Source: Haematobacter massiliensis (GTDB taxonomy: Bacteria > Pseudomonadota > Alphaproteobacteria > Rhodobacterales > Rhodobacteraceae). From it: DNA of 58,582 bases. The translations under genes were made by a program, and so were the position numbers. The notes under the pieces are model-generated. The model saw only the letters and a program-made list of their open reading frames with translations, did not search any database and was not told the origin of the DNA. Each line of letters opens with the position of its first letter. Position 1 is the first letter of the stretch. The DNA is taken from positions 1 to 58,582 of the forward strand of contig NZ_JGYG01000019.1 in the NCBI RefSeq assembly GCF_000740795.1. The letters are read 5' to 3'. Below, in pieces: positions 41,618-49,041 of the stretch.

Positions 41618-42670
41618 TCATGCCACCTGCGTCCAGAGCTGGAACAGCAGCCCCGATGCGAAGGCACCAGTAAGAGATAAGCCGATATAGACTGCAAAGA
41701 CCTGTGGCCGCGCCAGCGCCCAGACCGCCATGGCCGCCGGGATCGAGGTGACGCCACCCGCGACGAGGAATGCCATGCCTGCCCCGGGCGCCATGCCCTG
41801 CTCGATCAGCCCACCGACCAGCGGCAGCGCGGCGTAGCCGTTGAGGTATGCGGGGACACCGACAAGCGTTGCGGTCACAATGGGCATGAGGCCCTCGCCC
41901 CCGAGCGCCGCGGTTACGGTCTCCGCCGGAATCCATGCCAGCATGAGGCTCTCCAGGATGAAGGCCAGCGTAAGCCATTTGGCGAGGAACAGTGTCGTGG
42001 TCAGCGCCGTTTTGCCGAATTTCGCCCGCCGGTCGGTGTCGGCCCAGAACCGCCAGACCACTGGCTTCGGCGCGCGGATCTTCGCGCCACCGCAGCCGCC
42101 GTTGCCGATGCCATCGCGCAGCGGATCGGCAAAGGCGCCGCTCTTCATAATCAGGTGCACCACGGTGCCGCCGAACACGCCCAGCCCGAGGGCAGCGAGC
42201 GTCTTGGCCACCGCGAACTCAAGGCCCAGCACGCCCGCTGTCAGCACGAACATCGACGGGTCCATGATTGGCGAGGCCAGCCAAAAGGCCATGACTGCTG
42301 ACAGCGGCACGCCCATCGCCAGAAGTGCGGCGATCAACGGGATCACTCCGCAGGAGCAGAAAGGCGAGATGCCCCCTGCCAGTGCACCCAGCCCGATCAT
42401 CAGGATCGGCGCGCCGGTGAAGGCCTTGGCGATCAGGTTGTCAGCCCCCGTCGCATTGGCCCACGCGGCAATAGTGATCGACAGGATCAGAAACGGCGCC
42501 GTGTTCAGGAGTGCCGTCCCCGCGAACAGAGCGCTGTCCGTGGCCAGGGGCGTGTCGAAGACCGCCAGCACGCCAAGGATCAAAGCCGAGGCGAGCCAGA
42601 CCCGCTGCTCCTGCCATAGATGGCGCAGCGTGGACTGGAAGCCAGGTCTCGGGAAGATTGTGTCAGTCAT
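41618..42670 (-). CDS. ArsP-like permease (DUF318 family)
   Basis: The 350-residue protein has two four-helix halves and the Cys motif GGISPFCSCGVIPLIAAL, which in ArsP binds trivalent methyl- and aromatic arsenicals. A cytoplasmic Gly/Cys stretch (GNGGCGGAKI) lies in the middle. It differs clearly from the DUF318 permease at 35852, so the island has two paralogues. The start at 42670 is 55 nt after the stop of its arsR. ArsP function is likely but not proven. Confidence 0.88.
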   Translation of the reverse strand: MTDTIFPRPGFQSTLRHLWQEQRVWLASALILGVLAVFDTPLATDSALFAGTALLNTAPFLILSITIAAWANATGADNLIAKAFTGAPILMIGLGALAGGISPFCSCGVIPLIAALLAMGVPLSAVMAFWLASPIMDPSMFVLTAGVLGLEFAVAKTLAALGLGVFGGTVVHLIMKSGAFADPLRDGIGNGGCGGAKIRAPKPVVWRFWADTDRRAKFGKTALTTTLFLAKWLTLAFILESLMLAWIPAETVTAALGGEGLMPIVTATLVGVPAYLNGYAALPLVGGLIEQGMAPGAGMAFLVAGGVTSIPAAMAVWALARPQVFAVYIGLSLTGAFASGLLFQLWTQVA

Positions 42671-42725
42671 CACCAAATCTCCGGATTTGCAGTTGTTTTT
42701 AGGCAAGAAAAAAGATTCGCAAGGC

Positions 42726-43043
42726 TCACGCCGCATCCTCCGATGAGCGGACTGCAACGCCAGCGCAGCATTCGGACGTCAGGAAGCCGACAAGGCGATG
42801 CATCGCGGGGAAATCAACTCGGTTAAACACCTCACGGCCCTGCTTGTCCTGCAGCACCAACCCCGCATCGACCAGCGTCGAGAGGTGATGCGCCAGGGTC
42901 GACGGGGCAAGCCCCAGGTGCTCACCAATATCGCTCACGCGCAGCCCGTCATCCCCAGCCTTCACCAGCAGGCGAAAGATCGCGAGGCGGGCATCATGGC
43001 CGAGAGCGGCAAGGGCGCGTGCGTTGGGGCTGATAGTGGTCAT
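42726..43043 (-). CDS. arsR: ArsR-family repressor with C-terminal CC
   Basis: The 105-residue protein has the winged helix (LGHDARLAIFRLLVKAG, APSTLAHHLSTLVDAGLV) and only two Cys, C92-C93 (SECCAG) at the C-terminus. They are the obvious arsenical ligands. It resembles the regulators that control arsP. The promoter directly upstream predicts a leaderless mRNA. Confidence 0.92.
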   Translation of the reverse strand: MTTISPNARALAALGHDARLAIFRLLVKAGDDGLRVSDIGEHLGLAPSTLAHHLSTLVDAGLVLQDKQGREVFNRVDFPAMHRLVGFLTSECCAGVAVRSSEDAA

Positions 43044-43077
43044 TGCGCAATAATAACTACTATTCTAGTTTTGTCAA
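43044..43077 (-). promoter_or_regulatory. Promoter of arsR3-arsP, probably leaderless
   Basis: On the minus strand a perfect TTGACA (plus 43072-43077) and ATTATT (plus 43049-43054) are 17 nt apart. Only 5 nt separate the -10 from the ATG at 43043, so transcription should start at or next to the A of the ATG. The AT-rich spacer holds short inverted repeats suitable for ArsR. Confidence 0.7.
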
Positions 43078-43193
43078 TGTTTCGGGAAGGGAGGTGACTG
43101 TTGATTTCCGTTGCCACCAACACCGATCCATCTGCGCGGCCCTGCGCAGATAGCGGCGAGCGCTTTCCAGCGCCGCGCGCGAGCCCTCGGGAA

Positions 43194-43211
43194 GTGAGGC
43201 CGAAGCCTCAC
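43194..43211 (-). terminator. Hairpin overlapping the stop of the 54-residue gene
   Basis: GTGAGGC and GCCTCAC form a perfect 7-bp stem with a TTCG tetraloop on the minus strand, followed by TTCCCG. It is a probable terminator or 3' stabiliser. Confidence 0.45.
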
Positions 43212-43372
43212 CCAAAGGGATCGTATTCCGAAACGATCACGACCTCGTCGCCGTCGATTTCATCGGCGGGGACGGCGCCGAAGGTTCCATCTCCGGCCTG
43301 GAAGACGACGATCGAGACCATGAGTGTGGCGGCGAGGGAGGCGGCGAAGGCGTGTGCATCTTTGCGGGACAT
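43208..43372 (-). CDS. Small protein of unknown function, possible membrane peptide
   Basis: The 54-residue protein starts MSRKDAHAFAASLAATLMVS; a hydrophobic stretch (about 8-25) could be a signal or membrane anchor. An acidic tail follows (ADEIDGDEVVIVSEYDP). I chose this start because an AGGAGC site lies 10 nt upstream, within a hairpin leader like that of ssb. No homologue comes to mind. Confidence 0.55.
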   Translation of the reverse strand: MSRKDAHAFAASLAATLMVSIVVFQAGDGTFGAVPADEIDGDEVVIVSEYDPFG

Positions 43373-43378
43373 CTGTTT

Positions 43379-43421
43379 GGCTCCTGTCTTGGAGGCGGGG
43401 GACCATCCCCCGCGCGACAGG
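43379..43421 (-). promoter_or_regulatory. Hairpin leader overlapping the ribosome binding site of the 54-residue gene
   Basis: On the minus strand CCTGTC pairs with GACAGG (plus 43416-43421 and 43383-43388) around a perfect 8-bp inner stem GCGGGGGA/TCCCCCGC. The AGGAGC site overlaps the outer stem by 3 nt, so folding could limit translation. The plan matches the ssb leader. Confidence 0.5.
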
Positions 43422-43761
43422 ACCCCGCAGGCCCGAAGACTGGCTGACATCACCGGGTGCGTTCGGCTTGCCCGAATCCACCCGGCGGCACGGGCTCGCC
43501 CGTAGTCCGACCCCTCGCGGGTTGATCTCGAAGACAGGATTCGGGGCAAGGAAGGGAATGGCGAGCGGGGGATGGTGCCCCAACGTCAGGAGCCGGTTGT
43601 CCCGCTGATGCTTGGAACGCCGCCAGCCTCCCGGGCAGGCTCGTGGTTGAAGACCTCCGTATTGGGGGATGGATCCTTTGGCGCCCCGCGCCATCGCGGG
43701 ACGAGGGTGTGTTTGGTGAGAGGCCCGATCCTTCGGCAGGCCCCTCACGCCTTAGCAGGGC
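43422..43761. other. Gene-free region upstream of the 54-residue gene
   Basis: These 340 bp hold no gene that I can support. Frames are open because of high GC, but they look like shadows. It probably holds the promoter and distal leader of the 54-residue gene, with short inverted repeats only. Confidence 0.4.
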
Positions 43762-44235
43762 TCAGGCAGCCATGTCCGCCTCCCCTGCCCTATCGCCGTC
43801 CTCGGCACCGACGATCTCGAGCCGCGCGTTGCGATAGCCCTCCCGCGCAATCCATAGCTCGGCCGCGGTGACGGACTCCGCCAGATGCAGCAATTCAGTG
43901 TTGCCCCCGAAGTCGAGGAGCACACGCACCTGCCCGGCCTTCGGTACCTCGGCCACCTCGAAGATCAGACGGCTGTCCACCGAATGGCTGCGCATGATGG
44001 TTACGAGGATCACCCCGTCCGAAGAAAAGTTCCCTTCATGCAGCGTAAAGGAAGCTGGAGCGGTCCAGGTCGGATAGACCCGGGGCGGCTCTTTCTTCAC
44101 GAGACGGCCGACGCCGTTCGAACGCTCCCAGGCTGCCAGCTTCTTGGTGAAGCGTGCCGGTGGCTTGGGACTGCCGTCGGTGTAGCAGATCAGTGCCCCG
44201 AGGGGGGCTGTGTCGATGATGGTTGTTGCAGACAT
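43762..44235 (-). CDS. Plasmid protein of unknown function
   Basis: The 157-residue protein starts MSATTIIDTAPLGALICYTD and continues with a basic region (PKPPARFTKKLAAWERSNG). A beta-rich half then contains FTLHEGNFSSDGVILVTIM and LLDFGGNTELLHLAESVTAA. No motif identifies a function. A perfect 8-bp hairpin lies 14 nt upstream. Its neighbour is the large ParB gene, transcribed in the same direction. Confidence 0.72.
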   Translation of the reverse strand: MSATTIIDTAPLGALICYTDGSPKPPARFTKKLAAWERSNGVGRLVKKEPPRVYPTWTAPASFTLHEGNFSSDGVILVTIMRSHSVDSRLIFEVAEVPKAGQVRVLLDFGGNTELLHLAESVTAAELWIAREGYRNARLEIVGAEDGDRAGEADMAA

Positions 44236-44248
44236 GATTCCTCATCCC

Positions 44249-44268
44249 GAATGCGAGTGTTCGCATTC
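44249..44268 (-). promoter_or_regulatory. Perfect inverted repeat before the unknown gene
   Basis: GAATGCGA-GTGT-TCGCATTC is a perfect 8-bp inverted repeat 13 nt upstream of the start at 44235. It could be an operator or an mRNA hairpin near the ribosome site. Confidence 0.45.
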
Positions 44269-44302
44269 ATCATATTGATATTGCTGTATTTTGTTGGAAT
44301 GA

Positions 44303-44320
44303 GGGCGGGTTTCCCCACCC
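44303..44320 (-). terminator. Hairpin after the large ParB gene
   Basis: GGGTGGG and CCCGCCC pair (one G-T) with a GAAA tetraloop, 14 nt past the ParB stop. There is no T tract, so termination is uncertain. Confidence 0.35.
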
Positions 44321-44334
44321 CCGGATGGCTCAGA

Positions 44335-46506
44335 TCACTCTGCGGCCATCATCGACGCGGAACTCTCCGGCAAATCGGCCGTCAGGAAAGCCGGGAGATC
44401 GATGTCTTCGGGCTCGCCCGCATCTTCCCCCTGCCCTTCCGCGAGTTCCTCGCCGTCGCGCGCCGCCAGATCAGGCCGACGCAGGACCTCTGGCAACCAG
44501 CCGCTGCCTTTGAGAAGCCGCTCGGCCTCGGTGGCCATCTCGCCCTTCTTCAGGTGATCGAGAAGCTGCGCAGTCCCCGCCCCCTTCGCTTCGCGCACGG
44601 CCTCGAGGATCCGGGCCTTGGGCACACGGTGGAGGTAGCCATCGACCGTCGGCTCCCAGCCCGCTTCGACCATGTCGAGATCGACAGCACGGGCCACCAG
44701 ATCGGCGTGGGCCATGCGGCGGGTCAAACCGCTGGCCGAGATGCCCGCCCCATAGGGGTTCACCTTCTCATGGAGCGCGTTGATCCCAAAGCTGAGGCAA
44801 TGCGCCAAGAGAGCCAGACGGCTGCTCTGGTCGAGGACCGTCAGATAGTCCCAGAGTGCGGCATCGTCTCCGAGGGGCAGATCGACCTCCCAGGCCGCGT
44901 GGCGCTCGTCGACCAGCTTGGCCACCACGCTGTCCTTCAGGTCAGGCGCCTGCGCCGACATGTAGACATGGCGTACGGAGGCCTCGAGACAGCTGCCCGA
45001 AGCCGAGGAGGTGCGGAAGGTGTCCGTCACCAGTTTCAGGAGCAGGAGCGTCAGCGCAACGTCCGGCGACCGCCCGATGGCTTCGCGCAGCGCAAGGGTC
45101 CGATGGGCCGTCAGTTCCATGACCAGCCGTTCGGGCAGCGGCTTCAGCGCTCCGTCGTCCTCCTCCTCGGACGCATCCGCACCAATCGGCTGACCGCCCG
45201 AGGTGATGACGGTGCCGCCAGCGGAGATCGCCGACGGTTTCCAGCTGGAACCGCCGACATCACCCCCCTGCCCCATGCCATCCACACCATCGCCATCCTG
45301 GACCGCGGTCTCCTCGTGCGGCTCGTCCTCTGGCCGAACGTACCCGCGATAGATCGCGAGACTGCCATCCCGATCCAGCGTCACGAAGACGCCCGCGCTC
45401 GCGACCTCGGCCAGATCGTAGATCAGCGGCCGCTGCTCGAGCGCTTTCATCGCCATTTCCAGCTGACCGAGCCGAGCGTCGATCTCCTCGGGGTATTCCT
45501 CCTGGCCGGAGTATTCCTCTTCCAACGCACGATACTCAGCGAGGAGAGAAGCGTGGGCCGCGCTTTCCTCGTCGGTCATCGGTGCCGGATCACCAACCAG
45601 ACGCCGCAGACCGTTGCTGTAGCCGTAGGGCAGGTCGGTCGCGACCTCGATCCACTTCCAGCCCTCGATGGCCAGCGCCTCGGCTTCGGCCTGGAGCTTC
45701 TCAGCGACCAGCCGATCAAGCAGGGCGGGGTCCTCCAGCCAACCGCCGTCATCGCCTTGGAAGAGATCGCGCAGCACTATACCGCCCGCCGCCTCATAGG
45801 CATCGACACCGACGAAGACTGCGCGACGATCGGACGCCCGGACCGAGGTCTCGGTGAGCATGCGGCGGATGGCGTAGGGTTCCTTGTTCCAGGAGTTCTT
45901 CACCGCATCCCAGACCTGTTCCTGGCGCGCATGATCCGGGTTCACCGTGAACGCCATCAGCTGTTCCAGCATCATGCCATCCTCGGCATAGACCTCGAGC
46001 AGGGCAGGGGCCACAGAGGCCAATTTTAGGCGCTGCTTCACGATCTGGGGCGTGACGAAGAAGGCCGCCGCGATCGCTTCCTCGCCCTGACTCTTCTCGC
46101 GCAGGGCCTGGAAGGCGCGGAACTGGTCGAGCGGGTGCAGGGCAACGCGCTGCATGTTCTCCGCAAGCGAGTCATCCTCCGCCAAGATCTCCGACGCCGC
46201 ATCCCGCACGATGCAGGGGATCGGCGCGGTCTTTGCCAGCCGCTTCTGCTTCACCAGCAAAGACAGCGCCTGGAAGCGCCGACCACCGGCGGGGATCTCG
46301 AACATGCCGGTCTCGACACCTTCGGCATCAAGAATGGGCCGCACGTTCAACCCCTGCAGCAGGCCGCGACGCGCGATGTCCTCGGCCAGTTCCTCGACCG
46401 AGACGCCGGCCTTGATGCGCCGCACGTTGGACTGGCTCAGCACGAGCTTGTTGAAGGGAATGTCCCGCGACGGGGACAGGACGATGTTCTGGGCCACTTT
46501 CGCCAT
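44335..46506 (-). CDS. Large ParB/RepB/Spo0J-family nuclease-like protein
   Basis: The 723-residue protein has an N-terminal ParB domain (FNKLVLSQSNVRRI, LAEDIARRGLLQGLNVRP, EIPAGGRRFQALSLL) and a helix-turn-helix (AIAAAFFVTPQIVKQRLKL). A long C-terminal region of unknown fold follows. Large ParB-like proteins of this type are plasmid or ICE accessory proteins distinct from the partition ParB and are often found in leading regions. The start at 46506 is set by the structured leader and GGAG site. It lies downstream of repC and of a parS-like palindrome. Confidence 0.9.
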   Translation of the reverse strand: MAKVAQNIVLSPSRDIPFNKLVLSQSNVRRIKAGVSVEELAEDIARRGLLQGLNVRPILDAEGVETGMFEIPAGGRRFQALSLLVKQKRLAKTAPIPCIVRDAASEILAEDDSLAENMQRVALHPLDQFRAFQALREKSQGEEAIAAAFFVTPQIVKQRLKLASVAPALLEVYAEDGMMLEQLMAFTVNPDHARQEQVWDAVKNSWNKEPYAIRRMLTETSVRASDRRAVFVGVDAYEAAGGIVLRDLFQGDDGGWLEDPALLDRLVAEKLQAEAEALAIEGWKWIEVATDLPYGYSNGLRRLVGDPAPMTDEESAAHASLLAEYRALEEEYSGQEEYPEEIDARLGQLEMAMKALEQRPLIYDLAEVASAGVFVTLDRDGSLAIYRGYVRPEDEPHEETAVQDGDGVDGMGQGGDVGGSSWKPSAISAGGTVITSGGQPIGADASEEEDDGALKPLPERLVMELTAHRTLALREAIGRSPDVALTLLLLKLVTDTFRTSSASGSCLEASVRHVYMSAQAPDLKDSVVAKLVDERHAAWEVDLPLGDDAALWDYLTVLDQSSRLALLAHCLSFGINALHEKVNPYGAGISASGLTRRMAHADLVARAVDLDMVEAGWEPTVDGYLHRVPKARILEAVREAKGAGTAQLLDHLKKGEMATEAERLLKGSGWLPEVLRRPDLAARDGEELAEGQGEDAGEPEDIDLPAFLTADLPESSASMMAAE

Positions 46507-46591
46507 CAGATCTTCTCCACGACGGGCGCCGGAAGCCACTCTCCCGATCTCACTTCCCGTCACCCCTCAAACCCCCAACCTTTCCCTCTCG
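46507..46591 (-). promoter_or_regulatory. Structured 5' leader of the large ParB gene (leader family copy E)
   Basis: The block at plus 46520-46545 matches that before DUF932 at 25 of 26 positions and at the same 13-nt distance from the ATG. A purine box with CGAGAGGGAAAGG lies at 46578-46591. The fold is GACGGG...CCCGTC around a GGAG...CTTCC hairpin. Confidence 0.65.
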
Positions 46592-46615
46592 TCGGCTACC
46601 GACCCATCGCCGCGT

Positions 46616-46635
46616 GACTTAACAGCTGTAAAGTC
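46616..46635. repeat. parS-like 20-bp palindrome, site 1
   Basis: GACTTAACAGCTGTAAAGTC is a 20-bp palindrome with one mismatched pair. It lies downstream of repC. Its core matches the repABC parS consensus GTTNNCNGCNGNNAAC at most positions. A second copy is 27 nt away and a half copy is within repB. Confidence 0.55.
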
Positions 46636-46662
46636 GCGCCGAACTTGATGATCGCTCCAAAA

Positions 46663-46682
46663 GACTTAACAGCTGTTATGCA
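46663..46682. repeat. parS-like palindrome, site 2, overlapping the repC stop
   Basis: GACTTAACAGCTGTTA repeats site 1, with a perfect TAACAGCTGTTA 12-bp palindromic core. It covers the repC stop codon (46676-46678). The pair makes a candidate centromere bound by RepB. Confidence 0.55.
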
Positions 46683-47908
46683 GCATTCCGCCGGGACATC
46701 AGCGCCATGATCATCGGTCCGCAAGAGAACTCACCGGCCGCAGCCTTCGATGTCAGCGCACGGAGGTAGCCACCGGGCGATCTGATGTCGGCAAAGCGTT
46801 CCAGCATGGCGACAACAACGATCGATGCCTGCTCGGGGCCCATGAACCGTTGCGCTTCTTCCCAAGCGGAAGCACTGATCCCCATGGCCGGCCGCACATG
46901 ACAAGCCGCGTCGAAAAGCTGATGCCAGTGCCTGATGTCGCCCTGGTAGAAGGTTTTCAGCGACCGACAGCCAGCGATGACCAGATGGAGAGGGATCTTT
47001 GGCACACGTCTTGTGTCCGCTTCTTCCGCTTCTTCCGCGTCAGCCGCAGGCGCATCCGTTTCAGCATACGGCGCGCCGGCCGTCGCCCCGCCTTTTTCTA
47101 AGGCAGGTTCAAAATCTATAGATTCTTTATTTGAATTATGATGGTGGCGCTCAAAACGGACATCATTGGTGTTCATTTCTTCCGTTTCAGGACCATCAAT
47201 GACGTTCCGAGCGTGCTCAAGAAGGGCTTCGAGGTCTGCTCGGTATGCCGATAGCTCCTCGAGCGCTAGCTTGCGACGCAGGGCGCGCGCCGTGAGGACG
47301 GCCTTGTCGCGTAGCTGGTCCCAGAGACCAAGGCCTGGCTGGAGCTCCTCTCCAAACTCTGCGAGGGCAGCGAGATCGCGCCGCATGAGGCTCACGACCT
47401 CCCGCAGCCGACGCACACGATCCTCGGCCTCACGCACGGCCTCTGCGGCCCGTGCCACCTCTTCGGACCGGCAGTAGAGTGGCGAGAGATCGAAGCCGAA
47501 GGCCACGCGCTCTTCGCCATGTTTGCGGACATACCTCTTCCCGTTGGGACTATCGCGTCGCATGAGCAAGCCAGCGTCCACCAGACGGACAATGTGCCTC
47601 CGCATCGTAGAGCAGGGCATGCCGTTCAGCCGCTCGCAGATCGCCTTGTTGGACGGGAAGACGACCATTTCTGCGTTCCCGCCGAGCGCATCATCCGGAA
47701 AGAAGCTGAGAAGCCCCTGCAGAACGGTCAGATCGCGCTCGGAAACCCCAAAGGCGGCCTGCGCCTTGGACAGCTCGCGAAGGAGTTCCCACTTGTTGAT
47801 GGGCTTACCCGGAACAGATACCTCAGGCCGCTCGACCACGCGCAGATGGGCGTGCGAAATCGGCCGCATAAACGGCGAAACCGGTGTGTACTCCATGATG
47901 TCATTCAC
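46676..47908 (-). CDS. repC: RepC replication initiator
   Basis: The 410-residue protein has the RepC N-terminal winged-helix DNA-binding domain (KWELLRELSKAQAAFGVSERD, LTVLQGLLSFFPDD, NKAICERLNGMPCSTMRRHI) and a helical C-terminal domain. A variable linker rich in Glu and Ala lies between. RepC is the limiting initiator, and oriV lies within its gene. An AT-rich stretch near 47100-47165 in the linker-coding part is the likely origin, less GC-rich than its surroundings. Confidence 0.95.
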   Translation of the reverse strand: MNDIMEYTPVSPFMRPISHAHLRVVERPEVSVPGKPINKWELLRELSKAQAAFGVSERDLTVLQGLLSFFPDDALGGNAEMVVFPSNKAICERLNGMPCSTMRRHIVRLVDAGLLMRRDSPNGKRYVRKHGEERVAFGFDLSPLYCRSEEVARAAEAVREAEDRVRRLREVVSLMRRDLAALAEFGEELQPGLGLWDQLRDKAVLTARALRRKLALEELSAYRADLEALLEHARNVIDGPETEEMNTNDVRFERHHHNSNKESIDFEPALEKGGATAGAPYAETDAPAADAEEAEEADTRRVPKIPLHLVIAGCRSLKTFYQGDIRHWHQLFDAACHVRPAMGISASAWEEAQRFMGPEQASIVVVAMLERFADIRSPGGYLRALTSKAAAGEFSCGPMIMALMSRRNAA

Positions 47909-47982
47909 GAAGGCAAAATTTCCCTGGCCCGCGAATCGCTTTGCGCTTGCGGGAAAGGGGCCAGATCGCTACATTCAGAGGT

Positions 47983-48069
47983 GCGAAAACTGAGTTTTGT
48001 AGCGGGCTGGTCCCGTGCGAAACCTAAGAAAGGTCTCGTGAAGCTTGCTTCTCGGGGCCTTTTTCTTTT
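47983..48069 (+). ncRNA. Candidate antisense ctRNA of the repABC locus
   Basis: Between repB and repC, on the strand opposite to the rep genes, TTGCGG (47948-47953) and TACATT (47971-47976) are 17 nt apart. An intrinsic terminator follows at 48032-48069. The predicted RNA is about 85 nt. In repABC plasmids a small antisense RNA at this place limits RepC synthesis. The ends are estimates. Confidence 0.6.
48032..48069 (+). terminator. Intrinsic terminator of the ctRNA
   Basis: A GGTCTCG/CGGGGCC outer stem (two G-T pairs) and an inner GAAGC-TT-GCTTC stem are followed by TTTTTCTTTT. It is in plus orientation between repB and repC, as expected for the antisense RNA. Confidence 0.8.
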
Positions 48070-48108
48070 CTGCCTGTCTCGTGCCTCCTTTTTGGTTGTT
48101 GCTCTTCC

Positions 48109-49041
48109 TCAGTCTTCCTTGCGCTTCCAGCGCTCGTGAAGCTCGGCGATCAGCTGCGGGGCCTTGCCCTCAAGCCAGCTGACAAAATCTCTGTCCTCGG
48201 CCTTCAGCTCGAGCTTGAACTGTCGGCCGCGGCGCCCTGTCGCGATGGTTGCAGCCCCGACACCCGGAATGGCCACACTAGGTGCCTCTCGGGGGCTTGA
48301 TGGGCGGGTCGGCCGCTCTGCCTGCACCACTGCGGCGAGGACGGCCAGGAACGCGGCGTCCGACTTTTCGTCAGGTCCACCGGAGTGAGAGGACCTGGTC
48401 TCTGCCGCTACTGCAGCGAGGTTCTCGCGGTCCACAGATGCATCGCCCAGTGACTTCTTGAGTTCCTCCCAACGAGGCCGGCCGATACCTGGCGCAGCAC
48501 CTATCGCTAGGACGAGGCTCTCGCCAACCGCGCGGACGACGCTTAACAGCTGCGACACACCAGCTTCGGTAAGACCTAGAACCTCTGCCACGCCCTTGTT
48601 GGTGCGTTCCGCCTCTCCCAGGTGATCGCCATTGAGCAAGGCTGCCGCCACCAAGGCACGTTCGATGAAGCTCAGGTCGCGGCGTTCTTGGTTCTCGAGC
48701 AGCTGATCCCGAAGCGCCTGATCCCCGTCCATTTCGGTGACGATCGCACGGACCTTGATCCCGAGATCCCGGCAGGCTTCAAGCCGACGCCGCCCGTAGA
48801 TCAGGCTGTAGCGATCCCCTTCGAGAGGTCGCACGAGGATCGGCACCCGTTGGCCACTTCTGGAGATCGATGCCTTCAGCCCCGCAATCTCGATTTGAAG
48901 ACGGTCATCCAGCCTGCCCACGGTCTCGACATGGTCAGGCTCGATCTCGAACACGCCGCCCCGCAGCCTGCGCCCCTCAAGAGCATCGGGGGCATTGCGC
49001 AAGGTCTGCAAGGGCAGTCCCAGTTTAGGCTTTCTTGCCAT
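48109..49041 (-). CDS. repB: RepB partition protein (ParB family)
   Basis: The 310-residue protein has the ParB N-terminal CTPase-type domain (SRSGQRVPILVRP, YSLIYGRRRLEACRDLG, DQLLENQERRDLS) and a helix-turn-helix (GVAEVLGLTEAGVSQLLSVV). A C-terminal region completes it. It binds parS and works with RepA in plasmid segregation. The start at 49041 overlaps the repA end by 17 nt. It carries a CTTAACAGCTG copy at 48542-48552. Confidence 0.95.
   Translation of the reverse strand: MARKPKLGLPLQTLRNAPDALEGRRLRGGVFEIEPDHVETVGRLDDRLQIEIAGLKASISRSGQRVPILVRPLEGDRYSLIYGRRRLEACRDLGIKVRAIVTEMDGDQALRDQLLENQERRDLSFIERALVAAALLNGDHLGEAERTNKGVAEVLGLTEAGVSQLLSVVRAVGESLVLAIGAAPGIGRPRWEELKKSLGDASVDRENLAAVAAETRSSHSGGPDEKSDAAFLAVLAAVVQAERPTRPSSPREAPSVAIPGVGAATIATGRRGRQFKLELKAEDRDFVSWLEGKAPQLIAELHERWKRKED

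Noticed and set aside
43130-43151. Hairpin ATCTGCGC/GCGCAGAT as a terminator
   Set aside because: No T tract on either strand and no gene end that needs it; left as an unexplained inverted repeat.
43885-46029. 714-codon plus-strand frame opposite the large ParB gene
   Set aside because: Shadow; the ParB motifs and leader define the minus strand as coding.
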